This document shows positions 34,064-39,006 of a stretch of DNA of 39,006 nucleotides, piece by piece. The stretch's first letter is position 1. The number at the start of each line of letters is the position of its first letter. The translations under genes and the position numbers were made by a program. Location: the NCBI GenBank assembly GCA_022424955.1, contig JAKMGK010000070.1, forward strand, positions 1-39,006. The letters run 5' to 3'. The notes under the pieces were generated by a model. The model saw nothing but the letters and a program-made list of their open reading frames with translations. It searched no databases and was not told where the DNA came from. Origin of the DNA: Flavobacteriaceae bacterium (lineage in GTDB: Bacteria; Bacteroidota; Bacteroidia; Flavobacteriales; Flavobacteriaceae).

Positions 34064-35362
34064 ATGCTATTGGTTTTTTGCCAAAAAATCACGCCTAGAG
34101 TTCAATATACTTTTAAGCATGTGTTTACCACAGCTTTAGGAGTTGAGATCGATTTCACCTCAAAACTGGAAACCTTTATTGCTTATAACGGGCCAAAAAT
34201 GAGTTATGGAAAGGCTCCGCTAGGGAATGAGTTTTTTATCGAGGCTGCGCCTTTACTTTTTGAATTTGGCGTACAAGAGGTTGACGTCAAAATGGAAGCA
34301 TGGAAAAATTATCCTAGTTTCTTTGAGGTGGGAGAAAACTCTGCGATTCCTTTTGACCTATTTGCGGCTACTTTTTATTTAATTTCTCGTTATGAAGAAT
34401 ATTTACTACATGTGAAAGATGGCCTCAATCGTTTTGACATAAAACAAAGTCTATGCGTTAGAAAGGGCTTCGCCCAAATCCCTTTAGTGGATCTCTGGCT
34501 GGCAGAGTTGTTATTGATTCTTAAAGACACTTTTCCAGATTTAGTCATCGAAGAAACTTCTGGCGAAAAATTTATGCCAATCATCGAAGTGGTGTCACCC
34601 TATAAATATTTACATCAGTCTGTATTTAGCAATTTAACCACGTTTGGAAAAGCCTTCTATAGACTAAACTTCTGGGAACTATTGGAGCAACCTTTGGTCT
34701 TATTAGGATTTAGAAAAGACCCCTGGGATACTTTTCAAGAATTTAAGACCCTTTTTTATCAATCAAAATTCAAGTCCCGTTTTTTCTTTTTATTCTCAAA
34801 AGGCTCTGATATGGATCGAGGGATCTCGATTAGAAATACTACTTTCCAAAGTCTGATTAAAGCCGTTGCAGATTATTTTGAGGTAGGACTATTGGCCTCT
34901 TTCCCGGCGAATAAAAAAAGCAAGCAATTTGAAAAAGAATGCGAAGGGTTAAAATCGTTGATTCATCGTGAAATTCAAAAAAATAGATATGCCTGGGGAA
35001 TTAGCACCGTCAATGAAAGTTATCGTAACTTACTTATGCAAGAGGTCGAAGCAGATTTTAGTTTAGGTTTTCCCCTAATTATCGGCTATCGTGCAAGCAC
35101 TGCGGTACCTTTTTTCTATTATGATTTAGCCAATGAAATGACCACCTCTCTCAAGATTTTTCCTGTAGTGGCCAATGGGAATAGTTTAAGGCAATACAGC
35201 CCAGTAGAAGGGATTAAAAAGTTGAATGCAATGGGGAGTAACCTTCCGCTTTCTAGCGCAGTACATTGTTTTGCGATAAATAATCAAATCTTAGAAAATT
35301 CTGAAGCCAATAAAGGATATCGAACAGTCATTTTTGATTACCTTAAGGCACATGATAAATAA
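34064..35362 (+). CDS. Polysaccharide-deacetylase-like protein, Flavobacteriia radC-linked family
   Basis: The 432-residue protein starts at the base after the radC stop. The N-terminal region (VQYTFKHVFTTALG, PLGNEFFIEAAPLLFEFGVQ, AIPFDLFAATFYLISRYEEYL) is typical of a family in Flavobacteriia that sits beside radC and is annotated as polysaccharide deacetylase. Its C-terminal part has DFSLGFPLIIGYRAST followed by PFFYYDL, as in that fold. I do not see the usual NodB Asp-Asp pair or HxxxH zinc site: the region reads IEVVSPYKYLHQ, and VGLLASFP stands where HPS might be. No signal peptide. It is intact despite the broken upstream gene. An envelope-glycan role is an inference. Confidence 0.65.
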   Translation: MLLVFCQKITPRVQYTFKHVFTTALGVEIDFTSKLETFIAYNGPKMSYGKAPLGNEFFIEAAPLLFEFGVQEVDVKMEAWKNYPSFFEVGENSAIPFDLFAATFYLISRYEEYLLHVKDGLNRFDIKQSLCVRKGFAQIPLVDLWLAELLLILKDTFPDLVIEETSGEKFMPIIEVVSPYKYLHQSVFSNLTTFGKAFYRLNFWELLEQPLVLLGFRKDPWDTFQEFKTLFYQSKFKSRFFFLFSKGSDMDRGISIRNTTFQSLIKAVADYFEVGLLASFPANKKSKQFEKECEGLKSLIHREIQKNRYAWGISTVNESYRNLLMQEVEADFSLGFPLIIGYRASTAVPFFYYDLANEMTTSLKIFPVVANGNSLRQYSPVEGIKKLNAMGSNLPLSSAVHCFAINNQILENSEANKGYRTVIFDYLKAHDK

Positions 35363-36044
35363 GACTCACCTCACAGATATTTTTTTTGATTTAGACCACA
35401 CTTTATGGGATTTTGAAGCGAATTCTTTCGCGACTTTTAATCAAATTTTATCTGATCATAATTTCCCTTTTGAAACGGCAACATTTATGGAAGCCTATTC
35501 CCCTATCAATCACGCTTTCTGGAAATTATACCGTGAAAATAAAATCACGACAGAAGAATTGCGTTTTGTTCGTTTACAGAAAACCTTTGAAGCGATCAAG
35601 CAGCCGCAAAACGCAGCGATGATTAATACATTATCAAACGCTTATATCAATCAACTTTCGACCCATACGCATATCTTTGAGGGAACAATTGAGTTGTTGG
35701 AATATTTAAAGCCCAACTATCGGTTACATATTATCACCAATGGTTTTGAAAATGTACAACAAAAGAAAATGGCCAATGCTGGTCTAGCACCCTATTTTGA
35801 TGTTGTTTTAACTGCAGAAAAGGCTGGAGTTAAAAAACCCCATGCTGTTATTTTTGAGCAAGCACTATCTATGGCACAAACATCAGCCAGTAAATCTTTA
35901 ATGATAGGCGATAGCTATGAGGCAGATATAGCCGGTGCCATTGTTTTGGGGATGCAGGCCATACAATTCAATAGTCATAACGAGTCATGGCATAACCATT
36001 GTCCTATAGTGGATAATTTAGCAGAAATACAGCAATACCTTTAA
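35352..36044 (+). CDS. HAD-family pyrimidine nucleotidase, YjjG type
   Basis: ATG at 35352 (11-base overlap with the previous gene) gives 230 residues, the normal YjjG length; a TTG six codons upstream is open too. HAD motifs are complete: motif I DIFFDLDHTLWDF with catalytic DxD, motif II ITNG, motif III Lys in AGVKKPHAVIF, and motif IV MIGDSYEADIAGA. YjjG-type enzymes dephosphorylate noncanonical pyrimidine nucleotides (house-cleaning). The MazG-like pyrophosphohydrolase just downstream fits a nucleotide-sanitation theme. Confidence 0.9.
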   Translation: MINKTHLTDIFFDLDHTLWDFEANSFATFNQILSDHNFPFETATFMEAYSPINHAFWKLYRENKITTEELRFVRLQKTFEAIKQPQNAAMINTLSNAYINQLSTHTHIFEGTIELLEYLKPNYRLHIITNGFENVQQKKMANAGLAPYFDVVLTAEKAGVKKPHAVIFEQALSMAQTSASKSLMIGDSYEADIAGAIVLGMQAIQFNSHNESWHNHCPIVDNLAEIQQYL

Positions 36045-36051
36045 GCAATTC

Positions 36052-36081
36052 TTGTAGTTGTTGAAACTTCCTTTAGCTTTG
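36052..36081 (+). promoter_or_regulatory. Promoter for the MazG-like gene and aroA
   Basis: TTG at 36052-36054, 19 bases, then TAGCTTTG at 36074-36081, an exact match to TTG-N19-TAnnTTTG. The start codon follows at 36096. Confidence 0.7.
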
Positions 36082-36095
36082 TAAAAAAATTTTTC

Positions 36096-36422
36096 ATGGA
36101 CATTCAAAACGCACAAAAAGTAGTCGATAACTGGATCAAGACCCATGGGGTTCGTTACTTTAACGAATTGACCAATATGGCGCAGTTGACAGAAGAAGTA
36201 GGAGAAGTCGCTCGTATTATTGCGCGTCGTTATGGCGAACAAAGTGAAAAAGATAGTGATAAAAATAAGGATCTAGGAGAAGAACTCGCCGATGTCCTCT
36301 TTGTATTACTGTGCTTAGCCAATCAAACAGGGACAGATTTGCAAGCCGCTTTTGATCAAAAAATCGACTTAAAAACAAAGCGAGATCACGATCGCCATCA
36401 TCAAAATAAAAAATTAAAATAG
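36096..36422 (+). CDS. MazG-like nucleotide pyrophosphohydrolase
   Basis: The 108-residue all-helical protein has the metal-binding motif EEVGEVARII (ExxE) and the second pair in GEELADVLFVLL (ExxD), the pattern of MazG/dCTPase-like enzymes that hydrolyse noncanonical dNTPs to monophosphates. It is a single domain, shorter than MazG itself. The tail is rich in His and Lys (DHDRHHQNKK). It has its own promoter and lies 10 bases upstream of aroA, so they are probably co-transcribed. Confidence 0.9.
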   Translation: MDIQNAQKVVDNWIKTHGVRYFNELTNMAQLTEEVGEVARIIARRYGEQSEKDSDKNKDLGEELADVLFVLLCLANQTGTDLQAAFDQKIDLKTKRDHDRHHQNKKLK

Positions 36423-36432
36423 CCCCTAGCAT

Positions 36433-37659
36433 ATGCGATTAGAGCTGCAACACCCCACTAAAAAAGTTCGTGCACAATTAACGATTACTGGATCAAAAAG
36501 CGAAACCAATCGACTGTTGCTTTTGCAAGCTTTATATCCATCCTTGACAATCGAAAATCAATCTAATTCAGATGATTCAGTCGCCATGCATAAAGCCTTG
36601 CATTCTCAAGAAAAAACAAGGAATATACATCATGCAGGAACTGCGATGCGATTTCTTACAGCTTTTTTTGCAACCAAAGAAAACAGTGATATTATTCTTA
36701 CAGGTTCACATCGCATGCAAGAGCGTCCCATTGCTCTTCTAGTACATGCTTTAAACGCTTTAGGAGGAAATATTTCTTATACTAAAGAAAAGGGTTTCCC
36801 CCCTTTAAACATAATTGGGAAACAATTAGAAGGAGGAGAAGTGACCCTTCCAGCGAATATTAGTAGCCAATATATTTCTGCATTATTGCTCATTGCACCA
36901 AAATTAGCCAATGGATTAAGACTTCGTCTAGCAGGAGAAATTACTTCTTTGCCCTATATTAAAATGACTTTAGCTTTGTTAGAGCGTTTAGGAATCAAAA
37001 CCTCTTTTGAAGGAAAAATAATTGCGATCCCGTTTCAAACCACAATTGAAAAGCAAACACAAGTGGTTGAGTCAGACTGGAGTTCAGCTTCTTATTGGTT
37101 TAGTACACTTTCTTTAGCAGAAGAAGGAGAAATACATTTGTCAAATTACCGTGAAGACAGTTTGCAGGGCGATGCTGTTTTAAGGAAGATTTATCGACAA
37201 TTAGGGGTAGATAGTCACTTTGAAGGGAATACTTTAATCCTTAAAAAGAAGATAAATTTTGTTCTTCCAGAAAAAATCGAGCTTAATTTAGTCGAGGCGC
37301 CAGATATCGCGCAAACCATTGCGGTAAGCTGTTATGGTCTTGGAGTGGCCTGTGATTTAACAGGCTTGCATACCCTTAAAATAAAAGAAACAGACCGCCT
37401 TTTAGCCTTAGAAAAGGAGATGAGTAAGTTAGGGGCGATTATCACAGTAGACGACAAAAGTCTCCAATTAACAGCAATCCAAAATTTTCAAAGCAATCAA
37501 TCTATCGATACCTATCACGATCATAGAATGGCAATGGCCTTTGCACCTTTGGGATTGAAAATCCCTTTACATATTAAAGATGCTGGTGTGGTGAGTAAGT
37601 CTTATCCCAGCTTTTGGGAGGACATGAAAAGTACTGGTTTTCAGGTGATTGAAAAATAG
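36433..37659 (+). CDS. aroA: 3-phosphoshikimate 1-carboxyvinyltransferase (EPSP synthase)
   Basis: The 408-residue protein has the shikimate-phosphate site GSKSETNRLLLLQAL, the PEP/glyphosate loop HAGTAMRFLTAFFA, NISSQYISALLLIAP, SDWSSASYWFSTL, LKIKETDRLLALEKEM with the catalytic acid, and DHRMAMAFAPLGL. It is shorter than the E. coli enzyme (427 residues) but within the Bacteroidota range. The loop has Ala where E. coli has NAGTAMR-type Asn (HAGTAMR), a common Bacteroidota form. It makes EPSP for chorismate and aromatic amino acids. No other shikimate gene is nearby. Confidence 0.95.
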   Translation: MRLELQHPTKKVRAQLTITGSKSETNRLLLLQALYPSLTIENQSNSDDSVAMHKALHSQEKTRNIHHAGTAMRFLTAFFATKENSDIILTGSHRMQERPIALLVHALNALGGNISYTKEKGFPPLNIIGKQLEGGEVTLPANISSQYISALLLIAPKLANGLRLRLAGEITSLPYIKMTLALLERLGIKTSFEGKIIAIPFQTTIEKQTQVVESDWSSASYWFSTLSLAEEGEIHLSNYREDSLQGDAVLRKIYRQLGVDSHFEGNTLILKKKINFVLPEKIELNLVEAPDIAQTIAVSCYGLGVACDLTGLHTLKIKETDRLLALEKEMSKLGAIITVDDKSLQLTAIQNFQSNQSIDTYHDHRMAMAFAPLGLKIPLHIKDAGVVSKSYPSFWEDMKSTGFQVIEK

Positions 37660-37682
37660 TCTTTCGAAAGTAGATCATTTAC

Positions 37683-37714
37683 TTGACAACCCCTATGCCC
37701 AGAACGTATATTTG
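37683..37714 (+). promoter_or_regulatory. Promoter for queA-rlmN
   Basis: TTG (in CTTGACA) at 37683-37685, 21 bases, then TATATTTG at 37707-37714. This is the best match to TTG-N21-TAnnTTTG in the window, with a leader of about 35 bases before queA. Confidence 0.75.
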
Positions 37715-37754
37715 CCACTTATTTAGCTAATCATTTTATTACCCACACCGATAT

Positions 37755-38804
37755 ATGAAACTATCTGATTTTAATTTCGAACTCCCAGAAGATCGCCTTG
37801 CAGAATTCCCTGCAGAGAATAGAGATGAATCTCGATTAATGGTATTAAACCGCAAAAAGCGCACGATTGAACACCACCAATTTAAAGATGTTATCAATTT
37901 CTTTGATGAAGGGGACGTGATGGTTTTGAATAATACTAAAGTTTTTCCCGCTCGTTTATTTGGAAACAAAGAGAAAACGGGAGCGCGTATTGAAGTATTC
38001 TTGTTGCGTGAATTAAACGAAGAACAACGTTTATGGGACGTACTAGTAGATCCTGCAAGAAAAATTAGAATTGGAAATAAATTATACTTTGGAAACGACG
38101 ATAGTTTGGTGGCAGAGGTTATTGATAACACAACCTCACGTGGAAGAACTTTACGTTTTCTTTTTGACGGTTCTTACGAGGAGTTTAGAAAGAAGTTAAA
38201 AGAGTTAGGGGAAACCCCACTCCCAAAATATATCAAGCGTGAACCAACTGCAGATGATAAAACCCGTTATCAAACCATTTATGCTAAAAATGAAGGTGCT
38301 GTTGCAGCTCCAACTGCTGGGCTTCACTTTTCAAGACATCTATTAAAGCGTTTAGAGATCAAAGGAGTTGATCTAGCAGAACTCACTTTACATGTTGGTT
38401 TAGGTACATTCAATCCAGTTGAGGTAGAAGACTTGTCTAAGCACAAAATGGATTCAGAAGAATTGATTATTGAGCAAAATGCAGTTGATGTTGTCAATGC
38501 AGCTAAAGCAAATAAAAGAAAGATTTGTGCTGTGGGAACTACTGTTATGCGTGGTTTAGAAAGTTCGGTTTCTTCTGTCAATACTTTAAATACATATAGA
38601 GGGTGGACACACAAATTTATTTTCCCACCGCACGAATTTGCCATTGCTAACTGTATGATTACTAACTTCCATACTCCCAAGTCAACGCTCTTGATGATGG
38701 TATCTGCTTTTGCTGATCCAGATTTTATCAAAGAAGCTTATGATGTTGCGGTGAAAGAAAAGTATAATTTCTATTCTTACGGAGACGCAATGTTGATTCT
38801 TTAA
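37755..38804 (+). CDS. queA: S-adenosylmethionine:tRNA ribosyltransferase-isomerase
   Basis: The 349-residue protein matches QueA over its full length: [65 protein letters not shown] and [11 protein letters not shown], ending in [17 protein letters not shown] and YGDAML. It transfers the ribosyl part of SAM to preQ1-tRNA to make epoxyqueuosine at position 34. The rlmN start is 8 bases after its stop, so two RNA-modification genes share a transcript. Confidence 0.97.
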   Translation: MKLSDFNFELPEDRLAEFPAENRDESRLMVLNRKKRTIEHHQFKDVINFFDEGDVMVLNNTKVFPARLFGNKEKTGARIEVFLLRELNEEQRLWDVLVDPARKIRIGNKLYFGNDDSLVAEVIDNTTSRGRTLRFLFDGSYEEFRKKLKELGETPLPKYIKREPTADDKTRYQTIYAKNEGAVAAPTAGLHFSRHLLKRLEIKGVDLAELTLHVGLGTFNPVEVEDLSKHKMDSEELIIEQNAVDVVNAAKANKRKICAVGTTVMRGLESSVSSVNTLNTYRGWTHKFIFPPHEFAIANCMITNFHTPKSTLLMMVSAFADPDFIKEAYDVAVKEKYNFYSYGDAMLIL

Positions 38805-38812
38805 ATCGTTCT

Positions 38813-39006
38813 ATGGCTACTGAAAAGAAAGATATTCGCGCATACTCTTTGATAGAGTTGCAAGATTTTTTTGTAGCCAAAGGAGATAAAGCCTTTAGAG
38901 GAAAACAAGTATATCAATGGCTTTGGAATAAAGGAATCCATCAATTTGACGGGATGACTAATTTATCTAAAGAAACCCGGGCATTTTTAGAAGAACATTT
39001 TACCAT
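38813..39006 (+). CDS. rlmN: 23S rRNA/tRNA adenine-C2 methyltransferase RlmN, N-terminal part (cut by window)
   Basis: The first 64 codons are present: MATEKKDIRAYSLIELQDFF, then GDKAFRGKQVYQWLWNKGIHQFDGMTNLSKETR. The L--L--FF---G-KAFR-KQ---WLW--G--- pattern followed by MTNLSK is the RlmN N-terminal domain. The radical-SAM cysteines lie beyond the window. RlmN methylates A2503 of 23S rRNA and A37 of some tRNAs. It follows queA in the same operon. Confidence 0.92.
   Translation, partial: MATEKKDIRAYSLIELQDFFVAKGDKAFRGKQVYQWLWNKGIHQFDGMTNLSKETRAFLEEHFT

Noticed and set aside
1-39006. CRISPR array, rRNA, insertion sequence, toxin-antitoxin or restriction system
   Set aside because: I looked for spaced repeats, transposase motifs and typical defence proteins and saw none.

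Overview
The window is AT-rich chromosomal DNA from a member of the Bacteroidota, most probably class Flavobacteriia. The reasons are gldJ and porV (gliding motility and type IX secretion), neighbourhoods such as gldJ-murF, purE-purK / adk-obg, radC-deacetylase-like and queA-rlmN, repeated TAnnTTTG -7 promoter boxes, and almost no Shine-Dalgarno sequences. Genus and family cannot be fixed from the sequence alone.

Layout. 1-110: end of an aconitase gene and its terminator. 213-3919: a lipoprotein, then ald with a D-lactate/2-hydroxyglutarate-type FAD dehydrogenase. 4049-5087: tRNA-Val(GAC) followed by about 1 kb of accessory-looking DNA (a small MPRPKG-type protein, the tail of a TPR gene, and about 400 bp without genes). 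5088-8692: a small ankyrin protein and a large Asp-box (sortilin-like) exported protein. 8694-13085: murF and gldJ, divergent from porV. 13196-18217: pdhA-pdhC, then an SDR, a SprT-like protease and a mannose-1-phosphate guanylyltransferase interrupted by an in-frame TGA. 18218-23810, minus strand: mlaF-mlaE, a KAS III-like synthase, and gcvP. 23934-25093: a UbiA-like membrane protein and a rhodanese. 25090-28758, minus strand: purK, purE, M3 peptidase. 28857-32703: adk, obg, an exported helical-repeat protein, and mpl. 32687-36044: PaiB-like protein (minus), a broken radC, a deacetylase-like protein, and a YjjG-type phosphatase. 36096-39006: MazG-like protein, aroA, queA, and the start of rlmN.

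Most genes are core metabolism and envelope biogenesis: acetyl-CoA supply, glycine cleavage, purine synthesis, peptidoglycan synthesis and recycling (murF, mpl), lipid transport (mlaEF), aromatic amino acids, and tRNA/rRNA modification. gldJ and porV imply a type IX secretion system encoded elsewhere.

I found no convincing new defence, mobile or biosynthetic system. The points most worth a second look are two broken genes (manC and radC), the tRNA-adjacent scar, a terminator hairpin that abuts the murF start codon, and the way all five convergent protein-gene pairs meet with at most one base between them. There is no CRISPR array, rRNA or insertion sequence.
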